Source of the DNA: Taxillus chinensis
Taxonomy: Eukaryota > Streptophyta > Magnoliopsida > Santalales > Loranthaceae
NCBI GenBank assembly: GCA_023512835.1
Contig: CM042091.1
Coordinates: 3,848,348-3,912,347 of the forward strand
Reading direction: 5' to 3'
DNA length: 64,000 bases
Shown: piece by piece, positions 47,563 to 61,876 of the stretch
Position numbering within the stretch: the first letter of the stretch is position 1
How the letters are laid out: the number at the start of each line of letters is the position of its first letter
Made by a program: the position numbers and the translations under genes
The notes under the pieces: generated by a model
What the model saw: only the letters and a program-made list of their open reading frames with translations
Database searches by the model: none
What the model was told of the DNA's origin: nothing

Positions 47563-48661
47563 CTATAATGATAAGGGCAAGGTAAAGTTACCAAACATAC
47601 TTTAACTATATTCATTAGAATACGATTGTGAGCGTAGCATAGATGAAGAAGAAAATGATAGGCAATCGACAATAATAAAAAGTGCCGATATCGAGGTGAT
47701 GCGTAGAGGTGTCGAGCATGATGTGTGTGAAAGAATAAGATTAGAGAGAAAAGAATGAATCTGACAATCTCGTTCTATCATATGAAAGAAGAATATAAAC
47801 AAAAAACTAGAGTAGGAAATCTCGACTGGCGATGTACATATTCCAGTTGACACTATCCCGTAATAGTGTGTTGTTTGTATTTGATTTGTAAATTAAAATA
47901 TAATAGTATGTTGTTTGTGTTTGATTTTTAAATTAAAATATAATTTAAAATTAAGTTTTGTTTCGGTTATAAATTTGATTTGTTGAATTTTGAATATTCA
48001 AAACTATAGTTTCACAAAATATAGCTTTACTCCTATATTTGTAAAATAAAATTTTAAAACTCAAATTTTGTTTTATAATATTTTAAAAAAACACATTATA
48101 TTTTCTAACTATATACAAAACTATACATGCATGTAATAAAGCAAAAGCCTCCATGGTCCCAATTCCCATAAATGTTTGAATTTTCAAAGATTGGTTAAAT
48201 ATGCTCCTCATCAGAATCTGTTGGATGTATTCCATGACATGCAATATTGATAGCAGTTATTGAATTAAACTAGATTTTGATGACCAAGTTGGAATGAACA
48301 AACTTATATGGAAAAATTTATTTGTGGGTAGATTGTATAAGAAATTCGTGCAGAAATACTCTCTTTACCGGATTGATATAAATAAAAAGTTTTAAAAAAT
48401 AACAATATCAATCAACGGTAATGAAAATGTTCATGTGCGAATTACCTGCACAATCTACTTGTATTTAGCATTACTCAATTTATATATATATTTTCAATTT
48501 CAGTGCAACATTTAGGGAAAAAAATTCTAAATTGAATTAAATTAAACCCCCAAGCGGATTCAAATTATGTGCATAGTCTTTTCTTTTTTTTTTTAAAAAT
48601 ATTAAATTAAATCATTATTATTATTATATGTATTACGTTAATAAAAAAGCTATATACATAT
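47563..48661. other. Intergenic region with a 40-bp dimer
   Basis: A sequence containing GTTGTTTGT.TTTGAT is repeated head to tail at about 47,862-47,901 and 47,902-47,941. The part next to 47,563 may be more of the copia element but is not readable as such. Nothing else was recognised. Confidence 0.5.
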
Positions 48662-50879
48662 GAATTTCAGAGATTTTAAAACTATCTATTCTTGTGATAC
48701 ATATGCATAAGAAGGGTTAAGATATTTAATTTTTAAAAAATATTTAAAACTTATGACTTCATGTTTATATAATGAAAAAATATTAATATATATATATATA
48801 TATATAACATTATTAGATAAAAATAAAAACACAATTATAAGTCGCTTTCAATTTAATCCAAGATTCTCAAATATAATTAAAATATTGTAATCAGGTGTTA
48901 TTATTTATGAGTATAATAAAATAATTCGAATATTATATACAAATTTATACTAATATTTTCATATATTTTATTATATATAAAACAAATAATATATTTAAGT
49001 TATATATTTTAAATTATTTAAAATAATTTTTTTAAGTGTAAATTTATTTAAATTTATTTTACACAACTATTAAGAAAATATAACGATAATTTAATATAAT
49101 AAGAAGAAGTAATTAAAAACAGATTAGAAAAAAAAAAAAAGCACACATGTGACCCCATCAAAAATAAATTCTCCCACAGCAGGTAACGGGACAGGCGCGT
49201 GGAATGCGGACGGATACCGAGCGAGTGGAGATAGGATTCGGGCAGTAATCACGCCCTGAATGGTGTTCCATTTTCCCAATTGCCCTCCAAACGCCAAGTG
49301 GACCGGAGAATGGAGATACACATTTATGCTTTGACTGTATTACGGCATTTCAATATTATTAAATTAAATGTTATATTTCATATAGATTTATAATTTTTAA
49401 AAATAATCGCATTTAAAAAAAATTATACTTACCAAATATAGCTGTTTAAAAAAATATTTTAAATGTTTTTTTTCAAATTTAACTCAATATATTTAAAGAC
49501 TCAAATAATTTTTTAAATTTTTTAAATTTATTTGTTTAGCTCACAATATTATATATATATATATTATGAATTCAATTTTTAAAAACACACTCTTCTTAAA
49601 ATACATTATCGCTCCTACCAAATTTTTAAAAATACACTCTTCTTTTTAATGAATGAAAGATTAAAATGCATAGGACTGCTAGAGTTATTATTTTTTAAAA
49701 AAATAGGTAATTGAATATTTAAAGATATATAGATAAAAATATAAAGAACAACTTGAGATTGACCTTAGACCAGCACAAGGTTGGAGACTTGGGGCAAGCG
49801 CTTGCCCACCGAATCAATTTGAATAATATCTTATTATTGTAGTTTCGTTTTTGTATGCATTATACTATCAGTCTGAATATCTGAATTATGAGCTATTGAT
49901 TCTAATGCATTAACTAGTATTGTGTTTTATATCTTGCGACTATTATTCAATTTTACCTTTGGAATGTATATCTAGTTTCCATTATCGTAAAAGTTTATGG
50001 TTAATTATTTTATGATTCAAACGCTTAAGTTTACAATTATCATTTTTAAAAAAATTTATTAACTAGATTGAAACTTTTTGTTAATATCTTTATACTTGAA
50101 TTATGTATGTGAATAATAAAAAAAAACTAATCTAAAAGCCGTCAATATTGGATTAAATCCAATTAATATAAATTAGGGGCTAAAAAGTTAAAAATAAAAC
50201 TCCATCAATTGAATTCAAATTTCAAATTTGGTCAAGGCTGTGTGTAGTACTCACTACGCACTCACAGTCGTGCTAATATTCCGTCTACATATTAATTGAG
50301 AATTTGAGATTGAGGAGTCATTTCCCTCCTGGCTCAGTTTAAGAGTCGGTGCCACACCAATTGCCTTTTCTAGTATAAAATTATCACCTCTTATTGCGAA
50401 TTGTTCCATCGAATCATTCCTTTGGGTCCACAATGCTCAATGATTTTCTTGTTACTGTATTTTCCAATCATATCATTTGTAATCTAGTTATGAGAAAATG
50501 GGGTGTTCATTTACCTGTTATAATATTATGTTTTAACGTGTGAATCTATAGAGCATGGGATGGATAAAAGTTCAGAAAAACAACAACAACAATAATAATA
50601 AGTAGCCTGATGAAGACGACATAGAAAGTGCACCTCACCCCCAGACCCGGCCAGTCATCACCAATACACACCCTCCACTCCTCCACTCCTCCACTACCAA
50701 ACGCCATTAAAGGCACACCCCTAGCCCCCCCAAAGCCCGACTTGGCTAAAAATTGGTTGCCCCGGGCATTAATTTGGTCATCCAAAAGGGTCGCTGTAAT
50801 GATTTCTAGTTGTTTTATAGGCGGTGTTTACTAATTAATAAACTGACCGTCAAACAAACGAAGCTGCTTGTCCTGGTTT
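48662..50879. repeat. Tandem duplication, copy A (about 2.2 kb)
   Basis: Copy A starts GAATTTCAGAGATTTT and ends CTTGTCCTGGTTTG. It is repeated head to tail as copy B; in the core the two copies are offset by 2282 bp and nearly identical. It is AT-rich except for two patches, one at about 49,140-49,320 and one C-rich at 50,630-50,770. I recognise no gene. The 65-codon frame inside the first patch occurs in both copies but resembles no known protein. Confidence 0.9.
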
Positions 50880-53160
50880 GAATTTCAGAGATCCTTATAG
50901 ATACACTACCCTCCTTTGGGTCCTTGTGCATCCATATATCCATAAGAAGGCTTAACCAATATCTCCCTGGTAATTTTTAAAAAATATTTAAAAGATTCGC
51001 TCTACTTGACTTCATGTTTATACATTAAAAATATTATTAATGGATAAATCTCTCCCATATATATAGTATATCATAACATTTTTAGATAAAAATAAAAACA
51101 CAATTATAACGTCGCCTTTCAATTTAATCCAAGATTCTCAAATATATATTAAAATATTGTAATTAGGTGTTATTATTTATGAGTATTCAATAAAATAATT
51201 CGAATATTATATACAAATTTATACTAATTTTTGTCATATATTTTATTATATATTAAAACAAATAATATATTTAATGTTATTTATATTTTAAATTATTTAA
51301 AATAATTAAAATTTAAGTGTAAATTTATTTAAATTTTATTTTACACATATATTAAGAAAATATAACGATAATTTAATATAATAAGAAGAAGTAATTAAAA
51401 ACAGATTAGGAAAAAAAAAAAAGCACACATGTGACCCCATCAAAAATAAATTCTCCCACAGCAGGTAACGGGACAGGCGCGTGGAATGCGGACGGATACC
51501 GAGCGAGTGGAGATAGGATTCGGGCAGTAATCACGCCCTGAATGGTGTTCCATTTTCCCAATTGCCCTCCAAACGCCAAGTGGACCGGAGAATGGAGATA
51601 CACATTTATGCTTTGACTGTATTACGGCATTTCAATATTATTAAATTAAATGTTATATTTCATATAGATTTATAATTTTTAAAAATAATCGCATTTAAAA
51701 AAAATTATACTTACCAAATATAGCTGTTTTAAAAAAATATGTTAACTGTTTTTTTTTCAAATTTAACTCAATATATTTAAAGACTCAAATAATTTTTTAA
51801 ATTTTTTAAATTTATTCGTTTAGCTCACAATATTATATATATATATATATTATGAATTCAATTTTTAAAAACACACTCTTCTTAAAATACATTATCGCTC
51901 CTACCAAATTTTTAAAAATACACTCTTCTTTTTAATGAATGAAAGATTAAAATGCATAGGACTGCTAGAGTTATTATTTTTTAAAAAAATAGGTAATTGA
52001 ATATTTAAAGATATATAGATAAAAATATAAAGAACAACTTGAGATTGACCTTAGACCAGCATAAGGTTGGAGACTTGGGGCAAGCGCTTGCCCACCGAAT
52101 CAATTTGAATAATATCTTATTATTGTAGTTTCGTTTTTGTATGCATTATACTATCAGTCTGAATATCTGAATTATGAGCTATTGATTCTAATGCATTAAC
52201 TAGTATTGTGTTTTATATCTTGCGACTATTATTCAATTTTACCTTCGGAATGTATATCTAGTTTCCATTATCGTAAAAGTTTATGGTTAATTATTTTATG
52301 ATTCAAGCGCTTTAGTTTACCATTATCATTTTTAAAAACTTTTATTAACTAGATTGAAACTTTTTTGTTAATATCTTTATACTTTAATTATGTATGTGAA
52401 TAATAAAAAAAACTAATCTAAAAGCCGTCAATATTCGATTAAATCAAATTAATATAAATTAGGTGCTAAAAAGTTAAAAATAAAACTCCATCAATTGAAT
52501 TCAAATTTCAAATTTGGTCAAGGCTGTGTGTAGTACTCACTACGCACTCACAGTCGTGCTAATATTCTGTCTACATATTAATTGAGAATTTGAGATTGAG
52601 GAGTCATTTCCCTCCTGGCTCAGTTTAAGAGTCGGTGCCACACCAATTGCCTTTTCTAGTATAAAATTATCACCTCTTATTGCGAATTGTTCCATCGAAT
52701 CATTCCTTTGGGTCCACAATGCTCAATGATTTTCTTGTTACTGTATTTTCCAATCATATCATTTGTAATCTAGTTATGAGAAAATGGGGTGTTCATTTAC
52801 CTGTTATAATATTATGTTTTAACGTGTGAATCTATAGAGCATGGGATGGATAAAAGTTCAGAAAAACAACAACAATAATAATAAGTAGCCTGATGAAGAC
52901 GACATAGAAAGTGCACCTCACCCCAGACCCGGCCAGTCATCACCAATACACACCCTCCACTCCTCCACTCCTCCACTACCAAACGCCATTAAAGGCACAC
53001 CCCTAGGCGCCACACAAGGGATTGGCCAAAAATTGGTTGCCCCGGGCATTAATTTGGTCATCCAAAAAGGGTCGCTGTAATGATTTCTAGTTGTTTTATA
53101 GGCGGTGTTTACTAATTAATAAACTGACCGTCAAACAAACGAAGCTGCTTGTCCTGGTTT
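50880..53160. repeat. Tandem duplication, copy B with a mosaic left end
   Basis: The core matches copy A almost base for base (for example 51,406-51,603 against 49,124-49,321). The first 170 bases are unusual: they follow the start of copy A but contain insertions that match, in the same order, the sequence found just after copy B. This is described under findings. The copy ends at CTTGTCCTGGTTTG like copy A. Confidence 0.85.
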
Positions 53161-53874
53161 GGGCCTGCCCCGGATCCCTGTCCCATACGATACCAGTACC
53201 ACTCCCTTTGGGTGCCTTGAGCTGCACTCTTTGCATCAGTGATCCGTCCCTTCCACCACAATCAATCTCCCTGGATAATGTCGTTAGAAAAAAAAAAAAA
53301 AAAGGACTTGCGCTCTACCTTTTCCCTCTTAACTTAGGCTGTACTCTTCGAAACATTTTCTTCAATCGGACTCATCTCTCCCACTTTCCCAGAGAGTGAT
53401 TCATGGGGTTTTATATATATTGAAATCCAAATTCTTTCTATATGTCAGGGCGATCAACCTCGAGAACCCTTGCACCGAGGAAAACAAGGAATGAATTTCA
53501 TGCATGTAGGAAATATATATATATATATATATATGCAAAAACTTTTGTAATAGCAATGCAATAATCTGTCAATGAAAAAAGATAAGAAATAGGTGCAAAA
53601 ATATGAAAAAATAATAATTATTTGATTGGAACGAAAGAGAAATAGAAAATATTTTTTTGATAATTTAATTGGAATTTTAAAAAATTGAAAAACAATAATA
53701 TTATATAAAATATTAATTTTATTAATTTGTGAAATTGTTGATATATAGTTAGAAGAAATATTAGGGACAATGTTAAAAAATAGTGATTACTATGTTTTTT
53801 TTATCGGTTTTCACATTATTTTGGGGAGAAAATGTTGTCACATGTATTTTAACATATCCTAATACATTTTTATG

Positions 53875-53920
<46 letters not shown>

Positions 53921-56900
53921 CTATAAGAGAGTTAACAAAGATAGTAATAAGAAGATCTTCAGCTTAAATGAAAAGTTCTCATACCTTGCACAAGATAAGT
54001 CCCGCATGTAGGCATACTAAATCTTGTTAATCCTAGTATAATAGAACCCGTGTAGAGGGTTTTGTATGTATGCTATAGCTATAAAAGAACAATTATATCA
54101 AAATCACAAAAAACACTTAATTCTAAGATCGTGGGTCGACTCTCTCATTGGCTATAGCAAAGTCGTCAACTATTATCACTTGAATCTGTCTGAGCTCGGC
54201 ATTAGGGCTTTTCGGGTTGAATATGTTTGGTCCATAAATCACCAACCGATAAAAAATGTAAATTTTTCACGTAAATGAATTATATTTTTATTAGTTACGT
54301 GTGAGAAAGGATTAATATTCACACAATGTAAAAAAATACCCATATTTGAAAATTGAAATTTTCTACTTATTTTAAACATGTTTTATTTTTAAAATTTGAT
54401 GGAATGGTATATCAATGGAATCTAATAATCAACAACTTTCCCTCAAAAGGGATAGCGAGTGAAATCATTATTTCTCTTGATTGGTTCTTTGTGATTATCA
54501 CATTTAGTGAACATCATATATAACTGGTGGCCTCTAAGAGTCTGAAACACAATCTACAAATATCTTTCATATTCCATCTTAGTTGAATAATAGACCAAGG
54601 TATTATTAATAAACACAATCACAAACAAATCCAAATAAAGAGCAAAAATATATGGCTCATTAACCTAGAAAAACCTATACAAGCAAGAAGATACTATGAT
54701 GATTTCCTAGCTACTCAAAACACTATCAAGCCAAGAATCAACCTCAACAACTAAGATTTCGTCATTCATTTTCCCAATACCCTAACTTCTATAACCTAGG
54801 TTTACGAGCATAAGAAAGATAAGAAGATTTGAATTACCTACCTGGGAGGATTCAAAGTCATTCAGATCATTCACGAATTAAGATCTCTCTCCCTCTCACA
54901 CATGCACACACTCTCTCTCTAGTTTAGCACGAAGGAACCTCCTGCTACACACATTGAGGCTCTCTCATTTTCTTTTCTTCTAAATAATACTCTTGTTCTT
55001 TATTAAGTATGGCACATATCTCAATTTACAAAATAGGCCTCAAGCTTTTCTTTTAATTAACACTCAAAATTACAAACTAGTCCTCAAGAGCTCCAAATTA
55101 TAAATTAAGCTTAATTATAATCAAAATGACTATATCAATACCCACATTATCATTTATTTCAAACATTATTAACATTCAAACAAAATTCTATCTTTTGGTT
55201 TAACTCAAATATAAGTCTTTATGGTGACAAAAGTTTGAAAAACAAAATAATTTTTTAAAATTTCAAATGATTAAGACATTATTGAGAAAATTAAATAAAA
55301 TATGTATTTACCACAATTGTTTGGGTCCAAGTGATTAGGATTAAATATGTATTTAAAATATTAAAACATTTTTTTTAATGTATGTGGATCTGTTTTAAAT
55401 TTATTTTGAGAATTTTAGAAAACAAGTTTTTTTTTCTTTTTGGTGTTTTTATTACAAATTTGAAGCCTTCATGTTGGTCTTAAGCCTACAAATTTGAACT
55501 TTGAAGTGGCAAAATTTGTCTTCCCGCTGGTTTTAAATATCCTTTATGAAGAGCCCGGCCTCCCGCTGTCCTCGCAGCCGTAAACAAATACAAGAAAGAG
55601 AAGAACGAGGTGGGTACGATGGGTGGAGATTTGACCGGCGTGAGCGATCCAGGCGGTGTGAGCGGCGGGATAAATGGCAGAGCCGAGGGAGGCATCGAAA
55701 TCGGAGAAAGGGGAAGGGGAGAGGACGGATCAGAGGCGGGATACTGGATAGGTGGGAAGCTAGCTGATTATTTATTTATTTTATTTTTTTTTTTAAAAAA
55801 AGAAAAGGCCATATATATATTCCACTGGTTTTTTTATATATAATTTTGATATTGGACGTATTTCATTCACAGCTCTGCATAGGCTGTGTTTTGGCCTTCC
55901 ATATCGGCATATCGCATCAGGATGATTCGTCCAAAATGTGGATGGATGAGTGAGAAGCCAAAGAACATGTTGGCAGGTAAAAAAGGCTGCGAAACACAAA
56001 AAACAAAACTAAAAGTTACAATAATACATTGCCAATCAATTAATGGGTATTTATATCTTATTTATATATACATTTTTGCTATAATGAGAATATTAGTTTA
56101 TTTCAGTGAATTAAAAATTTAATATTAATCATTAAATTTTAATTTAATAATTTAAAGTAAAAATTCTCATGATAAAAATAATGACATCTATGTGACATGA
56201 TTATATATATATATATATTCCAAGTGCTTTTGTGTGTATAGAAAATCTGTAGTGAAAGGGTAAAGTAATTTTCCAAACTTGGGTGAGTGAAAAGCTGTGG
56301 ATGAGACTAACTCCAATTCAAATTTCAGTTTCATATGCGTGTATATTAAAAAAAGTACAATTAATACCTCATCATTCTGTGTCGGTGCCGACAGTTATGG
56401 CAACCGACAGCCCCGTGACACGCGGCGAACGCCTACCATGAAAGGTGCGGACTGCGGAACACGGTGCCGTACCACGTGATATGGATGCGATGCGTTTTAA
56501 TTTTTGGGTTTTTGGGTTTTGGTTTTGGTTTTCTTCACACACACAGACACACACACAGACACAGTGGCAGTGGACTGACTGCGTACGCTCCACCTGTGCA
56601 CAGTGCAAACCCGTCAAATCCATCCCCTGGGATTCGACCGTTTAATGTTTGAAAATATGTCGTGTCATTTTTTTGAATTTTCAACAACAACAAACTCGGC
56701 TCCAATATTTTATTTTATCGGAGGAAAATGACTGCTTGCTGACAAAATCAATTCCTTATTTTTTTTAATTTTATTTTTTTTTAAGGTTTCTAATTATCTA
56801 CTTAACTTCAGCTTCTTGAATCATCAATGTCAAAAGGGAGAAAAAACACACACACACCACAGCTCGATCCAACCTAAATCGGCTTTATAGCAATAAGCAG

Positions 56901-57330
56901 TGTTTGACTTACAGCTATAGCTAGCCGTGTGCATGCTGTTAAATGCAATAATGGTGCAGACTAGGAAGCTTGGGTCGTAAATCTCTCTTGGCTACTCAAT
57001 GGGGGCAGCCGGGCTATGGCCGGCTAAATATATAGAATGACAATCGTCAAGCAATCGTAAACGACAGCCCCTCTAATATTTTACGTTTCATGGGTTTGTT
57101 TATCAAACAACATAAATATTAATAGAATTATATTTTCACGGGAAATCATTTTCCTCCAACTACTTTTAGTTTTCAATTTTTTTTTGTTTCTGGTTTTGTT
57201 TTCAAAAGCCCCGTCCAACTTTAGTTGGCACTTGTCAAAACCCTAATTGTCTAAAGCTCTCAAAACCCAACAAGCCCATGTGTTGAACGTACGTAGTTTC
57301 TACCAATTGTCGCATGGGCTTTTGATCTAA
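53161..57330. other. Intergenic region with small GC-richer islands, no supported gene
   Basis: The first 250 bases are unique C-rich sequence. An (AT)n/(AC)n compound repeat lies at 53,881-53,920. Two GC-richer islands occur at about 55,540-55,760 and 56,380-56,640. The second carries CACGTG (56,475) and many CA repeats. Open frames there are low in complexity and match nothing I know; they may be promoter or leader remnants. Confidence 0.45.
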
Positions 57331-57339
57331 CAAGTAACA

Positions 57340-57840
57340 ACAACGATTCTAATATATAATTTACGTTTAAAAATTATTATCTAAAACTATGATTAGTAAA
57401 GTCGAGTCTGAAATTTAGGAGGTCTAAGATAATTATTAAATTAAAAGTCTTTATGTTGATACAATAATATTTATATCTACATATTAAATTGTCGATTTTT
57501 ATTTTTATTATTATTTTATTATAATTATAAAAATAATATAAAATTTTAAAACATATATCATTGTCGAAATTATAAATTAAATTTTGATTATTTGATGCCA
57601 TTAGAGGTTATGCCAAAATGAGATGAGACCTGAAAGCCTTAATTTTAATTAAATTTATGGCAGTCCAAGACGCAGGCCTTACTTGCCTAACCTTGAGACC
57701 AACACTAACAATTAGTACCATTTAAGTTAAAATTAATAATATAAAAGCATAAAAAACTCATCAAATTATCCTATAATCAAATTAGACAACTTTTTAAAAT
57801 CATATAATTCATTTATTACTATTATAGTTAGCAACGTGTT
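57340..57840. repeat. Inverted copy of the 11-kb dispersed repeat, with its nested element
   Basis: In reverse complement it follows 11,060-11,500 closely, including the flanks of the inner insertion (CTAATCATAGTTTTAGATAA; ATTAATTTTAACTTAAAT) and the inner ends GTTGGTCTCAAG and TCGACTTTACTA. Inner and outer sequence are shared, so the composite was already formed before the copies separated. Confidence 0.75.
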
Positions 57841-57841
57841 T

Positions 57842-60800
57842 ATCACAAAGAGTAGATTAAACAGTCTCACAAAGTTTTGAGTTATGTTTCAATTTGTTAT
57901 GAAAAAGAAAAATGTTATATGCAGGAGGAGAACATTGTGTAGTAGTTGGTAATGATGTGTCTTGCATTCATTAGAAAGCAAGTTTAATACATTTTATTGA
58001 GTTTAGTGAATGCAAATCATGTTAGGAACTACGCAACATCTTTCCTTTCGAGTGCAACTTGTATTTTTTTTTTTTGATATAAAGAGTATTGAGTAGAATT
58101 TGTTATACTATAAAGATTTGGAGTATGTTTTCATTATATTATAAAGGTACATAGAGTAATTTATTTGAATAAATGGGTATTTATTTCCAAAAAGTTTTTT
58201 AAAGAAAGTAGTTGTATAATTTATGAGATACTAATTGTAATTTTACCAGACTTGAAAAGAAAATGAGACTGGGTATTTTTCACTTTAAAAAATAAGAGAG
58301 GATAAATAAACTAAATGAAAAAAAAAAAAAGAAGCTTATTAGCATCCCATTGTCCTGTTTTCCATAATTCGATAATTACCCTAGAATTTGACTTTTAGAG
58401 AAGAAATTAAGGGGCTTCCTATCTTGGCCGTTGGATCTTGAAGGAATTAAGGGACACAATCATAGAATGAGAGGGTTATAGAGAGGAAAAAAAGGCATAG
58501 GGAGAAAAAGGAAAAGAAAGCGATGTTTAGCTTTAGTAATTAAATTCTTATTTGATTTTTTTATTTTTCAAATTAAAAATAAATAAAATAATTCATCCTA
58601 ACTTAACCAACACTATGATTTAGTTGATAATTCCTTTGCATATCAAAAGTTTATAAGTTCGAATTTATAAAAAAGTCTGCAGTAAAAAAAGGAAGGAAAA
58701 CTATTAAACTTAAGCCCATAAATTATCTTGATATTTTTATTTTATTAGGTAAATGGTTTTTTATTTTTATTTTTATTTTCTCATTTAATCATCAAATTGA
58801 AAATATATTTTCACACAGGAATGTTATAAGAAGTTTATCATATTTCATGTGATAAGAAGTTTATGAATCAAATAATTTATGATTTCTCTTATAAAATTAT
58901 CTTATAATTCTTGATATAGGTCCCAACACTAGTTTTGAGAATAGAAAGTGAATATTACTGGTGGTATAAATTTTTTAAATTAATTATATAAATAACAATA
59001 GAACATGATAAATAGAGATAAGCACATTGTGTTATCTCTAACTTGTATACAATAATTTGAACGATTTTTTAAATTACAATGATATGTTGTTTACACACAT
59101 TTAAACAAAGATTAGTAATAATAACCCTCTTTGCTCACCCTTAAAGACCTACAATTTTTTTGAAAGAGTAAAACAAAGATGAGTAACAACGAGTTGATAA
59201 AGTTGAACTTATAATGTATATAATATTATGAAATAGAATTAATAAAATTCTATTCCATAAAAAAAATAAGAATTAATGAAATACTACCTAGTGGGAAGTT
59301 ATGAATAAGGATAAAGTTTCATTAATTAGATTTTGTATTATTATGGGAAAATGCTTTTGTCTAACTTTCAAATACTCTATTGTCATCGCTTTGTGAAACC
59401 ACTAGATAATGACCTATTAGTTTAAACTTTTAATTGACGTTAGACTAATTTTAAAATTGTTATGTAATCTAGTATTCTGTCAATCTTGAATTGAGTTTGG
59501 TTGTGGATTTTTTAAGGCTAAGCTCAGGCCTAACATTAATTATTTGTAACTTTTATTCATAAAAGGCCAACTTCCAAAATTTTTATATGATCTAATGTTT
59601 GAAATAAACTTTGATCTTGGATCAAGTCGATCTTAAATTAATTGTTGTCATGGGTCTATCAATCTCATATTAATGCGCAAACTGATAGGTTAAACTTTTT
59701 TTTTATAAGTGATGTGGGTTGGATTGAATATTTTAAAATTGATGGTCCAAATTGATATCAGGCTAATTCTAAAATTGATATATGGTCATTAGTATGAGTT
59801 TAAATTTGAGCTCCAGTTGATCCAATATCAAAGTAAGCTTGGTTATGAGAGGTTAACCTCGTATTTATTAACAAACTAATAAGTAGGCAACAAAAAATAT
59901 TTATTAATTGATAGCCCTAATTGATATCAAACTAATTCAAAAATTGTTAAGATAATTAAATATTTCATCATAATTCATTTAATTTCTTAAATAAAACTTG
60001 ATTCTAACCATGTTTAGTGACCTTTATATTTAATCAAGTAAAGCTAGGAGAATATGATTTCTATATTGTTTTTTTGGGTTTTTTTATTTGGCATCAACCC
60101 AAATCAATTTGTATAATATTTAACTTTTAAATAGCTGGTAAGCTTGCAGGCTATCTTCAATTAGCTATGTGCAACATAGTGAAATTCGTTATAAAAAAAC
60201 ATTGTTGATATTCAAGGTATATTTTAGTGATATATTTGATTTTAGGAACTTCTCTCAAGTTTTCTTTTTATCACGATATAGGTTTATATGTATAATAATT
60301 GTATACGTAGCATATTTAAAATTGTAATATTTTTTAAATATATATTTTTTATAAAATGCATATGAAATTTTTTAAAAGTAAAACAACAAAATCAAATTTA
60401 ATTTGATATTTTGGAGTAAAGTATTAATTTAATAATTTTCATAAAATTTTTCATTCTTTGATTAATTAAGTTTTCCCATTTTAAATGAAAGAATCTAAAC
60501 ATAGTTTCTAAATCATATCTCTCATAAAAATTTATTTTCTCAAAATTATTATCAAATATTATAACAATATTATAACAAAGCCTATATACATGATACAACA
60601 AAAATTAGTGATGAAAATTATTATAATGGTTTTATGCACTGATTTCCACGGAATTTATATATGAAATCAATTAACCTACAGTACTATTTATGTATGAAAT
60701 TTTTTACTATTATTTTAAAAATATTTTATTACCAGATTGCCTCAGTTACGTAATCCCAATTGCAAATAGCATTTTCAATAAGCCTATTAGTATTTTCTTG

Positions 60801-61864
60801 AATAGTCCTTTTAGGTAAAATTTTAATTTATTATGAGTCGTGACTCAAGGTAAAAACTTGAAATGTCACAATTGATATAAAGTTCGCACTGACCATAAAA
60901 TATGGAGCTCTGCTGAGGAAAAGATTGTGACACATTTATCACATACTTTGAAATTGTGTAAAACCAATAAATGTATAATATCTTCTTGACTAACCCTTAC
61001 AGACTAAATTATAGCTTGTAATAAGTTATGCGGTGATTTTGACGTAATGCTTGCACCAACCTAAAATAGAGTAAAAAGGTTATAAAGAAACTAAGTGCAA
61101 TACTACAGGTAGGAGACACCTCTCGTACTTTAGGGTAAGATTTTTGGCTTGTAGAGAATTGTATTAGTGAATTCAATGAAATGCTTACACTGGCATGGAT
61201 TTAAGTCAAAACAGCCTCAACGTTGTGAAAACTGCCAAACCCACAGAAAGAAAATATGCCTCACCGATCATGTGGAAGTCTTCGGCCTGGAATAATGTGC
61301 TTCAAAAACTTAAATCTCATCTAGAACCCTCACATGGCTGCCTCACGGATCATAATTCATGCACGCTTAACATCATGATAATATGATATCCAAAACACTT
61401 ATTTCGAACCCTCATAAAAACAAAAAACATGCAAACAGATCATGATCCATGCAAGTTGACCTTTAGATCATATGCTTCCCGAGCCTAACTCATCTAGAAC
61501 CCTCACGGTGAGAGCCTCTCATAAACTGCATACCAATTTCGGCGTTGTAGCATAATGTCACCACCTTCAGAATATGCGCTGAAACCATTGAACTCGTATT
61601 GTGATTCACAAACAACATCAACTGGATTCAAATATACCATAACTTGATTAAAAAAAAAAAGGGTGTCGGTGCTGAAATTCTAAAAATAGACCAAAATCTT
61701 TTATAAGATGTAACTTCAAGAGAGATCTACGCACAGATCTGCCTCTGCACCAATCAACCTCCATCTTCACTATATTGAAACCAAGTTCACCTGACTGAGC
61801 TATAACACTACAACATGGAAATCAAAATGCTATTGTAATTCGTAGTTGCTTTGCCCCACAGTTC
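57842..61864. other. AT-rich intergenic region downstream of the OST1 exons
   Basis: No coding exon was found, in particular no further OST1 exon. A phrase like TTGATATCAGGCTAATTCTAAAATTG recurs in diverged form near 59,440, 59,750 and 59,918, suggesting an old repeat. Around 61,300-61,520 the phrase CATCTAGAACCCTCAC occurs twice. Confidence 0.45.
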
Positions 61865-61876
61865 CTAAGATTTCAC

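Noticed and set aside
49124..49321. 65-codon frame present in both copies of the tandem repeat
   Set aside because: Presence in both copies only reflects the duplication. The frame starts or ends in a poly-Phe run and matches no known protein, so it is not called a gene.
55486..55843. Possible gene in the GC-richer island near 55.6 kb
   Set aside because: Frames on both strands are Gly/Arg or Pro/Ser-rich with no recognisable domain and no convincing splice partners.
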